DNA of 64,000 nucleotides, taken from positions 181,903-245,902 of the forward strand of contig NZ_JAJNAG010000001.1 of the NCBI RefSeq assembly GCF_021010575.1, in the 5' to 3' direction. A model generated the notes under the pieces. It was not told the origin of the DNA. It ran no database searches and was given only the letters and a program-made list of their open reading frames with translations. Numbering within the stretch: the stretch's first letter is position 1; the number at the start of each line of letters is the position of its first letter. Positions 36,927 to 47,491 of this stretch are shown piece after piece. The DNA is from Limnobaculum eriocheiris. GTDB taxonomy: Bacteria; Pseudomonadota; Gammaproteobacteria; Enterobacterales; Enterobacteriaceae. Made by a program: the position numbers and the translations under genes.

Positions 36927-38387
36927 TTAAGAATGCTTTTTGTCTGCATCGGACTGTTTATCTAACTGTTCAGCCAGATAAGCGATTCGTTTTGCCATGC
37001 CCTTAAAAATAAACAGATGAGCAGGCATCATGACAAACCAGTACAACAGTCCTCCGAAACCAGCAGGGTGCCACCAGGCGCGAACATCCAGTTCGCGAAA
37101 CTGCTTATTATCATTGATGCTTAATGTGAGTCGGCCTAATCCCGGTGCTTTCATACCAAATAGCATAGCCAGTTGGCGCAGTGGCTTGATGGAGATAACT
37201 CGCCATGAGTCAATGTGGTCACCGATGGCTAACTGCGCTTTATCGGGTCTGCCATAGCGTTTCTCTCCCCCTATCAGGTCGTCCATCCAGCCGCGGATAT
37301 TCCATAAATAGTTAGCGTAGAAGTAACCCTCTTTGCCCCCAATTTGTTGAATGACGTGCCACAGGCTTTCTGCACTGGCACTGGTTTTTATGGTATAGCC
37401 AGCATGTTTTGGATAGAAGGGATAACCCGGCCGCCAGCGGGCCCTGGCTTCCGGGTCGTAGCCCCAGTCGGCGGAATTTACCGCGGACTGCTCTTTATGC
37501 ATGGTGCTGATAACTGCCTCATCATAATTGATCAGTTTTTGCGGTATCAGTTGCTGCAAAGGTTCGGCGTCTGCCGGTAGGTTATGCTTTAAACCTTCAA
37601 TCAGCGCTTTAGCGGTAGTCGTGGGAACAGTGGTAATCATATTCAGCCAATAGACGGAAATCAGCTGGGTTGGCAGCGGAATAGGGATAATCCAGCGCTT
37701 TTTTGCGGTGATTTTAATAAAGCGCTCAAACATAGTCTGATAGCTGATGTATTCTGGCCCGGCAACGTCAAATATGCGGTTTTCTGATGAGGGATGATGA
37801 ATAATTTCAGATAAATAGACCAGCAGGTTTTCCAGCGCCACAGGTGAGGATTTGGAGCGAACCCAGCGTGGCGGTGTAAGAATCGGCAGGCTATATACCA
37901 TATCACGCATCACTTCAAAGGCGGCTGAACCTGCACCAATGATAATTCCCGCCCGCAACTCAGTAACAGGAATACCGCAGGCGCGTAGCGTATCGCCAGT
38001 AATCTGGCGTGCCAGTAAGTGCTGAGAAGAAATGCTTTCTTTCGGCTGTATTGCCCCTAAAAAGATGATCTGTTTTACGTTGGATTGTTTTAGTGCCTGC
38101 TGGAGGTTTTGAGCCGCCATTTTTTCGCTGGACAGAAAGTCCGCTTTTTCTCCCATGCTGTGAACCAGATAGTAGACCACATCAATATTATCCAGCGCAG
38201 GTGTGATGGTCTCCGGTTTAAACAGGTCAACATACTGGCAGTTCACATTAGGGATTTGTTGCTCTTTTAGCCACTCAATACGTCGGGCCGCCGCAGTAAC
38301 ATGATGCCCCTGTGCCGTCAGATAGGGGATAAGGTTTTGCCCAATATATCCGCTGGCTCCAAGGATTAATATACGTTGTGGCGTCAT
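36927..38387 (-). CDS. ybjT: NAD(P)-binding SDR family protein YbjT
   Basis: A 486-residue protein. The N-terminal Rossmann fold (GASGYIGQNLIPYL at residues 10-23) is an atypical short-chain dehydrogenase. The C-terminal about 180 residues are a DUF2867 domain (SLWHVIQQIGGKEGYFYANY and LGRLTLSINDNKQFRELDVR). Its length and layout match E. coli YbjT (476). The substrate is unknown. In E. coli ltaE and poxB separate it from hcr; here hcr follows after 218 bp. Confidence 0.9.
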   Translation of the reverse strand: MTPQRILILGASGYIGQNLIPYLTAQGHHVTAAARRIEWLKEQQIPNVNCQYVDLFKPETITPALDNIDVVYYLVHSMGEKADFLSSEKMAAQNLQQALKQSNVKQIIFLGAIQPKESISSQHLLARQITGDTLRACGIPVTELRAGIIIGAGSAAFEVMRDMVYSLPILTPPRWVRSKSSPVALENLLVYLSEIIHHPSSENRIFDVAGPEYISYQTMFERFIKITAKKRWIIPIPLPTQLISVYWLNMITTVPTTTAKALIEGLKHNLPADAEPLQQLIPQKLINYDEAVISTMHKEQSAVNSADWGYDPEARARWRPGYPFYPKHAGYTIKTSASAESLWHVIQQIGGKEGYFYANYLWNIRGWMDDLIGGEKRYGRPDKAQLAIGDHIDSWRVISIKPLRQLAMLFGMKAPGLGRLTLSINDNKQFRELDVRAWWHPAGFGGLLYWFVMMPAHLFIFKGMAKRIAYLAEQLDKQSDADKKHS

Positions 38388-38537
38388 AGCATGGCCCTGA
38401 TATGTTTTTATTAGGTTAATGAATTGTTATCTGTTGTGAAGGGTAGCATAAGAAAGAAGAAATAGTTAGGTTTTCAGGGGAATAGCAAAAGGTAAGTGAG
38501 GGAGTTATGCCATAAAAAGAGGACTGAGAGAAGATAA

Positions 38538-38578
38538 ATACCAGAACACCGCATATTAAATACACCGTGTTCCGGTAT
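38538..38578 (-). terminator. Hairpin downstream of hcr
   Basis: ATACCAGAACAC and GTGTTCCGGTAT form a 12-bp stem with one A-C mismatch around a 17-nt loop, placed after the hcp-hcr operon on the minus strand. The U-tract is poor. Confidence 0.55.
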
Positions 38579-38605
38579 AGCGCAAAGTTAGCGTGGCTAC
38601 AGGTA

Positions 38606-39613
38606 TCAGGCGATAACGACATCTCCAATTAACTGGCAACTACAGGCCAGTACATAGCCCTGAGCTATTTCATCATCAGTCAGGCTCATTTGGCTGGAGG
38701 TTGTGTAATTACCTTTAACGATTTGGGTTTTGCATGAGCCACATACCCCTGAACGACAGGCGGCAATCACCGGTACTTTATTCTGTTCCAGCGCGTATAG
38801 CAGGGTGGTACCTACCGGTGAGGTAAACTGTTGGTTAGTGCGGATAACAGAAATATTCAACAGGGGTTCATTGCCGGTTATGCATTCGGCAGCGGTATGA
38901 AACTGCTCTTTATGAAAACGTTTATGGCTAACACCCAGTGCATAACTGATAGCTTCTACCTGTTCCATATACACTGCCGGACCACAGGTCATTACAGTAC
39001 GGGTAGCAATATCACTCACTTTTTCTGCAATCAGCGCCTGAGAGATTCGGCCAGATAGATAGCCTTCATCCGCCTGATGTTCTGCCATCAGATACAGGAT
39101 AAGTTGAGCGGGATAACGTTGAACTAATTGCTGCCATTCTTGTGCAAATATCACATCCGCCGGGGTTCTGACGTTATAAAAAACAATCAAATGGCTTTCT
39201 GATTGATTGGCTAATAGCCAGCGGGTCATTGACATAATCGGTGTCACGCCGCATCCACCGGCCAACATCAGATAGCGATTATCTGTGATTTTAGCGCAGG
39301 TAAACTCCCCCTGAGCATCGGAAAGCCACAGGGTATTGCCGGGTTTGACTTCCTGAGTCAGCCAGGAAGAACCTTCTCCACCGGGTAATGCGCGTACCGT
39401 TAAGGTCACAAACCGGCTTAATCCGGGAGAGGAAGAGAGGGTATAGGCTCTGAGGGTACTTTCGCTATTGCGAATACTAACCAGCGCATATTGACCGGGG
39501 AGATAAGGATAGAAGTCCTGTGCGATCAGTTCCAGCGTCCAGACATCGGCAGTTTCCTGCCTGATGCTGTGAACCTGCATAGCATTTGGACAGAGGGTGG
39601 TTGGCATTGTCAT
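38606..39613 (-). CDS. hcr: NADH oxidoreductase Hcr
   Basis: A 335-residue electron donor for Hcp. It has an FAD-binding ferredoxin-reductase domain (PYLPGQYALVSIRN, RAYTLSSSPG), an NAD-binding domain (MLAGGCGVTPIMSM) and a C-terminal plant-type [2Fe-2S] domain with ACRSGVCGSCKTQ and a last Cys in LACSC. It passes electrons from NADH to Hcp for NO reduction in the cytoplasm. It lies 61 nt downstream of hcp on the same strand, separated by a perfect hairpin. Confidence 0.95.
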   Translation of the reverse strand: MTMPTTLCPNAMQVHSIRQETADVWTLELIAQDFYPYLPGQYALVSIRNSESTLRAYTLSSSPGLSRFVTLTVRALPGGEGSSWLTQEVKPGNTLWLSDAQGEFTCAKITDNRYLMLAGGCGVTPIMSMTRWLLANQSESHLIVFYNVRTPADVIFAQEWQQLVQRYPAQLILYLMAEHQADEGYLSGRISQALIAEKVSDIATRTVMTCGPAVYMEQVEAISYALGVSHKRFHKEQFHTAAECITGNEPLLNISVIRTNQQFTSPVGTTLLYALEQNKVPVIAACRSGVCGSCKTQIVKGNYTTSSQMSLTDDEIAQGYVLACSCQLIGDVVIA

Positions 39614-39634
39614 ACGGTAAGCTCGGTATATAAG

Positions 39635-39660
39635 GTGGAGGTGAGAAGATTCACCTCCAC
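39635..39660 (-). other. Intercistronic hairpin between hcp and hcr
   Basis: GTGGAGGTGA/TCACCTCCAC is a perfect 10-bp stem with a 6-nt loop and no U-tract. It is probably an RNA stability or partial attenuation element setting the Hcp to Hcr ratio. Confidence 0.6.
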
Positions 39661-39674
39661 AGGATGATGACTAA

Positions 39675-41330
39675 TCAGGCAGCCAGAATTTCGCTGATAT
39701 CTTGCTCTACGGTTGTTATAGAACGCATACCAAAGTTCTCTTTCAACACGTTTAACAGGTTATCCGTCAGGAAGCCTGGAGCCGTTGGGCCGGTATAAAT
39801 GTCTTTTACACCCAGTGCTAACAGGGTGAGTAAGATAACAATGGCTTTCTGCTCAAACCATGAAAGTACCAGTGTCAGCGGTAAATCATTGACGCTACAA
39901 CCCAGTTTTTCGGACAGCTTAACTGCCAGCATAATTGCAGAGTAGGCATCATTACATTGGCCGACATCCAGTAAGCGAGGCAATCCTTCCAGAGTACCAA
40001 AGTCCAGTTTATTAAAACGATACTTACCGCAGGCCAGCGTCATAATCAGACAGTCTTGTGGAACGCTACGGGCAAAATCGGTGTAGTAGCTACGCTCACC
40101 ACGGCTACCATCACAGCCGCCGACTAAAAAGACATGGCGCAGTTTTTTCTGTGATACTAAATCAATCACGGTATCTGCGGCATTGAGCAGCGTCTGGCGA
40201 CCAAAACCAACGGTGATTAAATGCTCAATTTCGCTATAAGGGAAGCCGACCAGTGATTGAGCCTGATTAATAATGGCACTGAAATCATCCCCTTCAAGAT
40301 GTTTAGCGCCCGGCCAGCCAACAATGCTGCGAGTCCAGATACGGTCAATATAGTTACCGGGATTTGGATCAATAATACAGTTTGAAGTCATAACAATAGG
40401 GCCCGGGAATTTCGCAAACTCGGTTTGCTGATTTTGCCAGCCGCTACCGTAGTTACCCACTAAATGTTTATATTTACGCAGCTCAGGGTAGCCATGAGCC
40501 GGAAGCATTTCTCCGTGGGTATAAATATTGATACCGGTGCCTTCTGTTTGTTGCAACAACATTTGCAGGTCTTTTAAGTCGTGACCGGAAATCAGAATCG
40601 CTTTGCCGGCAACGGGTTTGACGTTCACCGATGTTGGAGTTGGATCGCCATAAATACTGGTTTCACCATGATCAAGAATCGCCATGATACGGAAATTCAT
40701 TTTGCCAATGTTCATGGCATTATCCAGTAAGGTGCCCATTTCCGTTGGGTTGGTACCCAACCAAGCCATCAGTTGATGATATTCCGCGTAAATTTCATCA
40801 TCATACTGGCCAAGCACCAGTGCATGTTCCATATAGGCAGCAGCACCTTTCAGGCCATACAGACACAACATACGTAAGCCGTGAATATCATCGCCGATTT
40901 CTGCTTTGTCTTTATTCAGTGCAAACTCGGTAGCCTGTTGCAAAATGGCTGGCAGAGTCGCCGCCAGTTGCAGGTTAGCCATTGGGTGATCCAGTTGCAG
41001 ATTACCGTCAATAGCGCGGCAGCGGTTGACCAGAGATTCACGCAGAATAATCGCATCGCGTGCATAGCCAATAATACGGTCAGATTCAAAGTTAACGTTA
41101 GTTAAGGTAGAGAAGAACGCTTTTGGCGCGAAACCATCAATATGGTGGTCGATAATACCTAAATCCCGCGCTTTTACTGCCCATGCTGACAAGCCTTCCA
41201 GCACGGCTACCAGCAAGTCTTGCAGGTCAGATACTTCAGCTGTTTTTCCACACATGCCTTGTGCATAAGAGCAGCCATTGCCAGCAGGGGTGCGGATCGT
41301 TTGTTCACATTGCACGCAGTACATAATCAT
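39675..41330 (-). CDS. hcp: Hydroxylamine reductase / hybrid cluster protein
   Basis: A 551-residue protein, near the E. coli length. It is a high-affinity NO reductase under anaerobic conditions and has been linked to protein S-nitrosylation. The N-terminal cluster cysteines C5, C8, C20 and C27 have the spacing of the enterobacterial type. Hybrid-cluster blocks [34 protein letters not shown] and GQCNDAYSA are intact. The first ATG has AAAGG upstream; Met3 is an alternative. FNR and NsrR-like sites lie in the promoter region. Confidence 0.97.
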   Translation of the reverse strand: MIMYCVQCEQTIRTPAGNGCSYAQGMCGKTAEVSDLQDLLVAVLEGLSAWAVKARDLGIIDHHIDGFAPKAFFSTLTNVNFESDRIIGYARDAIILRESLVNRCRAIDGNLQLDHPMANLQLAATLPAILQQATEFALNKDKAEIGDDIHGLRMLCLYGLKGAAAYMEHALVLGQYDDEIYAEYHQLMAWLGTNPTEMGTLLDNAMNIGKMNFRIMAILDHGETSIYGDPTPTSVNVKPVAGKAILISGHDLKDLQMLLQQTEGTGINIYTHGEMLPAHGYPELRKYKHLVGNYGSGWQNQQTEFAKFPGPIVMTSNCIIDPNPGNYIDRIWTRSIVGWPGAKHLEGDDFSAIINQAQSLVGFPYSEIEHLITVGFGRQTLLNAADTVIDLVSQKKLRHVFLVGGCDGSRGERSYYTDFARSVPQDCLIMTLACGKYRFNKLDFGTLEGLPRLLDVGQCNDAYSAIMLAVKLSEKLGCSVNDLPLTLVLSWFEQKAIVILLTLLALGVKDIYTGPTAPGFLTDNLLNVLKENFGMRSITTVEQDISEILAA

Positions 41331-41392
41331 AACACCTTTATAAGTTGTATTTTGAGTTCATGTTTATCATAAAGCGATGGATTGAAGTTAAA

Positions 41393-41413
41393 AAGGTATT
41401 TTAAATGCAACTT
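41393..41413 (-). promoter_or_regulatory. Candidate NsrR site at hcp promoter
   Basis: AAGGTATTTTAAATGCAACTT fits the NsrR consensus of two AAGATG-type half sites around an AT-rich centre (AAGRTRYATTT then AAATGCA-CTT), with few mismatches. NsrR represses hcp in E. coli until NO damages its cluster. The site overlaps the likely -10. Confidence 0.7.
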
Positions 41414-41422
41414 TAAGAATTA

Positions 41423-41436
41423 TTGATTTAAATCAA
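41423..41436 (-). promoter_or_regulatory. FNR site upstream of hcp
   Basis: TTGATTTAAATCAA is a perfect match to the FNR consensus TTGAT-N4-ATCAA. Its centre lies near -40 of the deduced start point, a class II activation position. Confidence 0.88.
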
Positions 41437-41586
41437 AAAACATTAAATCTGAGAACAGTTTCGTCCACTGGCAGTGCAGTGTATAGATACAGTTGTGCAA
41501 GTGGCTGGGCAGGAGGTGCCAAAGCGAGCACCGCCGCAGCTGAATTCTCGTGCCCCTGAAGGTTAAAGGCAACTTCAAAGGATATG
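41437..41586. other. GC-rich structured stretch between lysO and hcp
   Basis: Contains GC-rich complementary arms (GGAGGTGCC and GAGCACCGCC around 41511-41535) and a second small hairpin, GAAGG/CTTC, near 41560-41578. It may be the lysO 3' end structure or a small RNA. Identity is unknown. Confidence 0.35.
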
Positions 41587-42489
41587 TTATGGCGCAGCAA
41601 AAAATGCCATTAACACCGGTGCCAGCAAACTAAGAATAAACCCATGCACTATGGCCGGAGGGATCATTTCAACGCCGCCACTGCGTTGCAGAACCGGGAG
41701 GGTGAAATCCATAGAAGTGGCTCCGCAAACTCCAAGGGCGGCGGAAGGGCTGGAGCGTACCAGCGTTGGGATCAACATAATGGCTACCAGTTCTCTGGCG
41801 AGGTCATTAAAGAAAGCGGCGCTACCGAGTACCGGGCCAAGAGAGTCGGTGAGCAGAATGCCTGAGAGAGAATACCAACCGTAAGCGGAGGAGATAGCCA
41901 GTCCACTCTTTATTGGTAAGCCAAGGAACAATGCCGCCAGCGCACCGCCCGCCAGTGCGCTGATAGTAACCACCAGCGCAATCACCATACCCCGTTTATT
42001 CAGCGTAATTTCTTTTAGCGTCATCCCGCTATTTCTGAGCTGAATACCCACCAATAGCAACAGAAATATCAGGGCAAACTCGCTGGCCTGAGAAGCGTAA
42101 GTGAACCAACTCCACTGGCTTAACCCTAATAAGAAACCGACAACCACTACGCCACAGAGCTGTAATGACTCCAGCGCCATATGCAGGCGAGAGGGAAGTT
42201 TTTCCTGCCGGTGATTATTCTTCCAGGGCCACTGCTTATCCAGCAGATTTAAGGCCAGTGCGTTGGCAGTAAAAATACAGACAAAAAATACGCCAGCATA
42301 CAGAAATATCATCTGCAAATTAGTACTCAGATTATCGAGAAATGCCAGGCTGATACCCATAAAAAACAAAATAACGTACACCATCGCGCTTAACAGACGG
42401 TTAATACGCCGTAACAGAGGCAAATTTTTTATCGGTATCAGATAACCGATAACCAGCGGAAGCAGAATAATGATTAGACCTGAGTACAT
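41587..42489 (-). CDS. lysO: L-lysine exporter LysO
   Basis: A 300-residue membrane protein (E. coli LysO/YbjE 299) with about eight membrane helices in two homologous halves (DUF340). The central block LSSAYGWYSLSGILLTDSLGP-type (SAYGWYSLSGILL then GPVLGSAAFFNDLARE) is conserved. It exports lysine and toxic analogues such as thialysine. It is upstream of hcp on the same strand and divergent from ybjD. It is the functional counterpart of lysP at the left of the window. Confidence 0.93.
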   Translation of the reverse strand: MYSGLIIILLPLVIGYLIPIKNLPLLRRINRLLSAMVYVILFFMGISLAFLDNLSTNLQMIFLYAGVFFVCIFTANALALNLLDKQWPWKNNHRQEKLPSRLHMALESLQLCGVVVVGFLLGLSQWSWFTYASQASEFALIFLLLLVGIQLRNSGMTLKEITLNKRGMVIALVVTISALAGGALAALFLGLPIKSGLAISSAYGWYSLSGILLTDSLGPVLGSAAFFNDLARELVAIMLIPTLVRSSPSAALGVCGATSMDFTLPVLQRSGGVEMIPPAIVHGFILSLLAPVLMAFFAAP

Positions 42490-42733
42490 AGATTATTAGC
42501 AGTAACTAGCCTGATTTTGTGTGATTTTTATTTAGCGAATATATACGCTAACCAAAAGTGTGGGGGGAGTAAAGTACCATTTACAGAAGAATTGAAGCCG
42601 GATTGAGTGCCATTCAGCCAGTTATTTTCATTGAGTTAATAGTTTTTGGCGTTGGCTAACATATAATTATCTTGTTACTCAGTAAATTATAGCTAAGACA
42701 AAACACTTTCTGCCTCTGGCTAAGTGAGACAAT

Positions 42734-44404
42734 ATGTATTTAGAGCGCGTTGAAATAGTAGGATTCAGAGGAATTAATCGCCTGTCGCTAACGTTGAATG
42801 AAAACGTAGTGCTAATTGGTGAAAATGCCTGGGGTAAGTCAAGCCTGCTGGATGCACTCACGCTGCTATTCTCTCCCGGTAGCGATCTTTACGCTTTCAA
42901 ATTACAGGATTTTCATTATCCGATGGGAAATGAGTCATCCCGTCAGGATCATCTGCATATGGTTCTTACTTTCTGCGCCAGAGATGTTGACTCTCCGGAT
43001 ATGCCTAAATTCCGCAAACTCTCCCCATTATGGATAAAAGGTAATGATGGTCTGTCTCGTATTCTCTATCGACTGGAGGGGGAAATTCAGAAAGAGGGGA
43101 ATGTGATAACCACCCGATCTTTTCTGGATGTTGCCGGTCATGCGATGGAGCTTGATCAGATTGATGCATTAGCCCGGGAGATTGTTCGTCTGCACCCGGT
43201 ATTACGATTAAGAGATGCCCGCTTTGGACGACGTTTCCGACAGGAAACTGCGCAGTTACAGGAACAGGAAAATGAGGCTCTAAGTCAGCAATTAGCCAAA
43301 CTGGCAGAAGAGCTGGAGTGTAACCCTCAAAAGTTAAGCAATAAAGATTTGAAACAGGGATTACAGGCGATCCATGCTTTACTTAAGCACTATTTTATTG
43401 CGCTGAATGCCAAAGAGAGCAGTGAAAATATTCATTATAAGGATGAAAAATACCGCCATAATACACAGTTATGGCAGTCTCTAAACTATTTGAACCAGCT
43501 TATTTCTGAGCCTGAAAGCCGCAATATGCGCATGATTTTATTGGGTGTGTTTTCAACCTTAATTCAGGCCAGAGGCACCGAGAATTTAGATGCCAAAGCG
43601 GTACCTTTATTATTAATTGAAGACCCGGAAAGTCGACTACATCCTATTATGTTATCCGCGGCCTGGGGGCTGCTCAGTAATCTGCCGCTGCAAAAGATCA
43701 CTACCACCAACTCAGGGGATTTGCTCTCTCTGGTTCCGCTGGAAAGTGTTTATCGTTTAGTTCGTCAGTCTAATCGGGTGTCCGCTTTCAGAATTGAGTC
43801 AGGAGATCTGAACATTCAGGAACGCCGGCGTATTTCGTTTCATATTCGTTTAAACCGAGCCTCTTCGCTGTTTGCGCGCAGTTGGCTATTGGTGGAAGGC
43901 GAAACGGAAGTGTGGTTATTAACTGAACTGGCCCGTCAGTGTGGATATCACTTTGAAACCGAAGGTATTAAGGTTATTGAGTTTGCCCAAAGTGGTCTGC
44001 GGCCATTATTAAAATATGCCAGTAAGATGGGCATCGAGTGGCACGTGCTGGTGGATGGTGATGATGCCGGTAAAAAATATGCCGACACGGTACGTTCATT
44101 TATTAATGGTGGCAGGGACAGCGATCGGGAGCGTTTAACCCAATTACCGGCCTTGGATATGGAGAATTTCATGTTTAAAGAAGGGTTCAGCAATGTCTAT
44201 TACGAGGCGGCGGGCATCCCTTCTAATGTTCATATGCCAATGCGTAAGATTATCAGCAAAGCGATTCAACACAGCTCTAAACCCGATCTGGCTATTGAAG
44301 TGGCGGAACACGCAGGACAAATGGGAACGGATAGCATCCCTCCGTTATTAAAACGTATGTTTTCCCGTATCTTATGGTTAGCCCGGGGTAGGGCTGGTAA
44401 CTGA
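42734..44404 (+). CDS. ybjD: OLD-family ATP-dependent nuclease YbjD
   Basis: A 556-residue protein (E. coli 552). The N-terminal ABC-type ATPase has Walker A GENAWGKSS near residue 30 and Walker B-like LLLIEDPESRLHP near residue 295. The C-terminal TOPRIM nuclease domain begins at WLLVEGETEVWLL near residue 380 with an HVLVDGDDAGKKY block. OLD proteins cut DNA and some give phage defence, but YbjD is widely conserved in enterics as a housekeeping gene of unclear role. Confidence 0.9.
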   Translation: MYLERVEIVGFRGINRLSLTLNENVVLIGENAWGKSSLLDALTLLFSPGSDLYAFKLQDFHYPMGNESSRQDHLHMVLTFCARDVDSPDMPKFRKLSPLWIKGNDGLSRILYRLEGEIQKEGNVITTRSFLDVAGHAMELDQIDALAREIVRLHPVLRLRDARFGRRFRQETAQLQEQENEALSQQLAKLAEELECNPQKLSNKDLKQGLQAIHALLKHYFIALNAKESSENIHYKDEKYRHNTQLWQSLNYLNQLISEPESRNMRMILLGVFSTLIQARGTENLDAKAVPLLLIEDPESRLHPIMLSAAWGLLSNLPLQKITTTNSGDLLSLVPLESVYRLVRQSNRVSAFRIESGDLNIQERRRISFHIRLNRASSLFARSWLLVEGETEVWLLTELARQCGYHFETEGIKVIEFAQSGLRPLLKYASKMGIEWHVLVDGDDAGKKYADTVRSFINGGRDSDRERLTQLPALDMENFMFKEGFSNVYYEAAGIPSNVHMPMRKIISKAIQHSSKPDLAIEVAEHAGQMGTDSIPPLLKRMFSRILWLARGRAGN

Positions 44405-44830
44405 GTTTTGCATATCACTCAGGTGGTCTGAACGTGAAAGGAATGGTGAATAATTTCAGCGTTCAGACTACAAATTTGTATCTAAATGTTAGTTTATGTG
44501 ACTTTCCTTTTTTACCTGTGCTGCAACACATCCTTAAATAACGAACTTTTTGTTGTTTTTCAGGGTCAAAAAATTTTGATTATCATGCGATAAAAAGTCA
44601 TTATTCAGTAAAAGCAGTAACGGAAATCTGCTTACTGCCTGAAGGTATATTTATCGATATATTCTTGCTTTGGAGGTCAGTGCTATCTCAGATAGTGGTA
44701 ATTGGGTCGGCAAATTCCGGCGCTACCAGCGAAGTCAGAGGTGGTTTCAATTTAAATCACCATTCTTTTATTAACTCAGGCAAACTATCTGACAGATATC
44801 TCATCAGGATAAATACCAGAGTAAAACGGC
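44405..44830. other. ybjD-clpS intergenic region
   Basis: A 426-bp gene-free region that must hold the clpS promoter. In E. coli cspD lies here, divergent from clpS, with macAB beyond; neither is present. No RNA gene is recognised. Confidence 0.6.
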
Positions 44831-45163
44831 ATGTTGGAAATGAATAATTTACGCGATTGGCTAAGCTTGGAAGAGCTGGCTGACTCAGAATTAGATGAGA
44901 AGCTGAAACAACCACCTCCGATGTATCAGGTTATACTGAATAATGATGACTATACGCCGATGGAATTTGTGGTGGAGGTGTTACAGAAATTCTTCTCCTA
45001 TGACATTGAACGGGCGACACAATTGATGTTAGTCGTTCATTATCAAGGTAAGGCAACGTGTGGAGTCTTTACTGCAGAGATTGCAGAAACGAAGGTAACG
45101 CAAATTAATCGCTACGCGCGAGAGAATGAGCATCCATTGTTGTGTACGTTAGAAAAAGCCTGA
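44831..45163 (+). CDS. clpS: ATP-dependent Clp protease adaptor ClpS
   Basis: A 110-residue N-end-rule adaptor that hands proteins with Leu, Phe, Trp or Tyr N-termini to ClpAP. The core [20 protein letters not shown] and the [20 protein letters not shown] block are nearly the same as in E. coli, and the C-terminal [13 protein letters not shown] is identical. The N-terminus is slightly longer; the ATG at 44840 is an alternative. It is followed 25 nt later by clpA. aat, which creates such N-termini, is nearby. Confidence 0.96.
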   Translation: MLEMNNLRDWLSLEELADSELDEKLKQPPPMYQVILNNDDYTPMEFVVEVLQKFFSYDIERATQLMLVVHYQGKATCGVFTAEIAETKVTQINRYARENEHPLLCTLEKA

Positions 45164-45188
45164 AAAGGCCATTTATGTGGAGGTGCCC

Positions 45189-47471
45189 ATGCTTAATCAA
45201 GAACTGGAACTCAGTCTCAACATGGCGTTTGCTACAGCCAGGGAACAGCGCCATGAATACCTGACCGTCGAACATCTGTTGCTGGCGTTATTGAGCAATC
45301 CGGCAGCGAGAGAGGCACTTGAAGCCTGTCAGGTAGATATTGTCGCGTTACAGCATGAACTTGAGTCATTTATTGGGCAGAATACGCCGCATTTGCCAGA
45401 GGGAAGCCCCGAGTCGGAAACTCAACCAACCCTGAGTTTTCAGCGGGTGTTACAGCGCGCGGTATTTCATGTCCAGTCATCTGGCCGAACTGAAGTCAGC
45501 GGTGCTAATGTGCTGGTGGCCATTTTCAGTGAACAAGAATCCCATGCCGCCTACTTACTGCGTAAGCACGATGTCAGCCGTCTGGATATTGTGAACTTTA
45601 TTTCTCACGGTACCCGTAAAGATGGTTCACAGGATGACATCGGCGCGCAAGGTTCTATCCCCAGTGAAGATGAACAAACCAGCGCGGAAGACCGCATGGA
45701 TAACTTTACGTCCAATCTGAATCAATTGGCTCAGAACGGCAGTATAGATCCACTGATTGGTCGGGAAATGGAGCTGGAGCGTACTATTCAGGTTTTATGC
45801 CGTCGTCGTAAAAACAATCCACTATTAGTTGGAGAGTCTGGCGTTGGTAAAACCGCTATTGCTGAAGGTCTGGCCTGGAGGATTGTTCAGGGCGATGTGC
45901 CTGAAGCGGTAGCAGATTGCACCGTATACTCTCTGGATATCGGCTCGCTGTTGGCGGGTACCAAATATCGCGGTGATTTTGAAAAACGTTTCAAAGCGCT
46001 GCTGAAGCAGCTTGAAGCGGATAAAAACAGCATTCTGTTTATTGATGAGATTCATACCATCATTGGTGCCGGTGCGGCATCGGGTGGTCAGGTTGATGTT
46101 GCAAACCTGATTAAACCAATGCTTTCCAATGGGCGCATTCGGGTGATGGGGTCAACGACTTACCAGGAGTTCAGCAATATCTTTGAAAAAGATCGCGCTC
46201 TGGCTCGTCGTTTCCAAAAGATTGATATTACCGAACCTACCGCAGAAGAAACGGTGCAAATTCTTACCGGGCTGAAGCCGAAGTATGAAAAACATCATGA
46301 TGTGCGCTATACGGCGAAAGCAATTCGCGCCGCGGTTGAGCTGTCGGTGAAGTATATTAACGACCGTCATCTGCCGGATAAAGCTATTGATGTAATCGAT
46401 GAAGCCGGGGCTTATTGTCGGTTAATGCCTGCCAGTAAACGTAAGAAAACGGTCAATGTTAGTGATATCGAAACCATTGTTGCCCGTATTGCCCGCATTC
46501 CGGAAAAAACCGTATCGGCTAACGATCGTACCGTATTGAAAACCTTAGCAGAACGTATGGGTATGATGATTTTCGGTCAGGATAAGGCGATTAACGCGTT
46601 AACTGAAGCCATCAAAATGAGCCGTGCAGGGTTAGGGGATGAGCGCAAGCCGGTTGGTTCGTTCCTGTTTGCCGGTCCAACCGGCGTGGGTAAAACCGAA
46701 GTTACCGTACAGCTGGCAAAAGCGTTGAGCGTTGAGCTGCTGCGTTTTGATATGTCCGAATATATGGAGCGCCATACCGTCAGCCGTTTGATTGGTGCGC
46801 CTCCTGGCTATGTAGGTTTTGATCAGGGCGGCTTACTGACCGATGCGGTAATTAAACATCCTCATTCGGTTCTGTTGCTGGATGAAATCGAAAAGGCTCA
46901 TCCGGACGTGTTTAATCTGTTATTGCAAGTGATGGATAATGGTACTCTGACGGATAATAACGGTCGCAAAGCGGATTTCCGCAATGTGATTCTGGTGATG
47001 ACCACGAACGCCGGAGTTCAGGAAACCCAGCGGGAATCCATAGGTTTTAAACGTCAGGATAATCAGACCGATGCCATGGGGGAAATTAAACGACTGTTTA
47101 CCCCGGAATTCCGTAACCGTTTAGACGGCATCATCTGGTTTAACCATCTGTCTCCGGAAGTAATCCAACTGGTGGTAGACAAGTTTATTGTGGAACTGCA
47201 GGCACAGTTGGATGCCAAAGGTATTTCTCTGGAAGTCAGTCAGGATGCTCGTCATTGGTTAGCGGAAAAAGGCTACGACAAAGCGATGGGTGCCCGCCCA
47301 ATGGCCAGAGTTATTCAGGAACACCTGAAGAAACCACTAACTAACGAACTGCTGTTTGGTTCTTTAGTGAATGGTGGTTCAGTCAGCGTAACGCTGGATA
47401 CTCAGGCAAATGGCCTGGCTTATCGGTTTGAGAAAATGAAAAAACCGAAAGTTGAGAAGGCCGTTCAGTAA
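45189..47471 (+). CDS. clpA: ATP-dependent Clp protease ATP-binding subunit ClpA
   Basis: A 760-residue AAA+ unfoldase for ClpP. Start [14 protein letters not shown] at 45189, with GGAGG 5 nt upstream; the GTG at 45177 overlaps that site. N-domain 1-140, first ATPase with GESGVGKT near 215, second with GPTGVGKT near 495, and sensor and arginine-finger region [10 protein letters not shown] near 640. A proline to serine-rich hinge follows the N-domain. Length and sequence follow E. coli (758). Confidence 0.97.
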   Translation: MLNQELELSLNMAFATAREQRHEYLTVEHLLLALLSNPAAREALEACQVDIVALQHELESFIGQNTPHLPEGSPESETQPTLSFQRVLQRAVFHVQSSGRTEVSGANVLVAIFSEQESHAAYLLRKHDVSRLDIVNFISHGTRKDGSQDDIGAQGSIPSEDEQTSAEDRMDNFTSNLNQLAQNGSIDPLIGREMELERTIQVLCRRRKNNPLLVGESGVGKTAIAEGLAWRIVQGDVPEAVADCTVYSLDIGSLLAGTKYRGDFEKRFKALLKQLEADKNSILFIDEIHTIIGAGAASGGQVDVANLIKPMLSNGRIRVMGSTTYQEFSNIFEKDRALARRFQKIDITEPTAEETVQILTGLKPKYEKHHDVRYTAKAIRAAVELSVKYINDRHLPDKAIDVIDEAGAYCRLMPASKRKKTVNVSDIETIVARIARIPEKTVSANDRTVLKTLAERMGMMIFGQDKAINALTEAIKMSRAGLGDERKPVGSFLFAGPTGVGKTEVTVQLAKALSVELLRFDMSEYMERHTVSRLIGAPPGYVGFDQGGLLTDAVIKHPHSVLLLDEIEKAHPDVFNLLLQVMDNGTLTDNNGRKADFRNVILVMTTNAGVQETQRESIGFKRQDNQTDAMGEIKRLFTPEFRNRLDGIIWFNHLSPEVIQLVVDKFIVELQAQLDAKGISLEVSQDARHWLAEKGYDKAMGARPMARVIQEHLKKPLTNELLFGSLVNGGSVSVTLDTQANGLAYRFEKMKKPKVEKAVQ

Positions 47472-47491
47472 TCCATTTTCCGTAAATAAAA

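Noticed and set aside
42734-44404. Phage-defence system based on the OLD nuclease
   Set aside because: The protein is full-length YbjD in its housekeeping location with no UvrD-like or other Gabija-type partner.
44665-44847. 60-codon ORF overlapping the clpS start
   Set aside because: Out of frame with clpS and without a ribosome site; more likely leader sequence.
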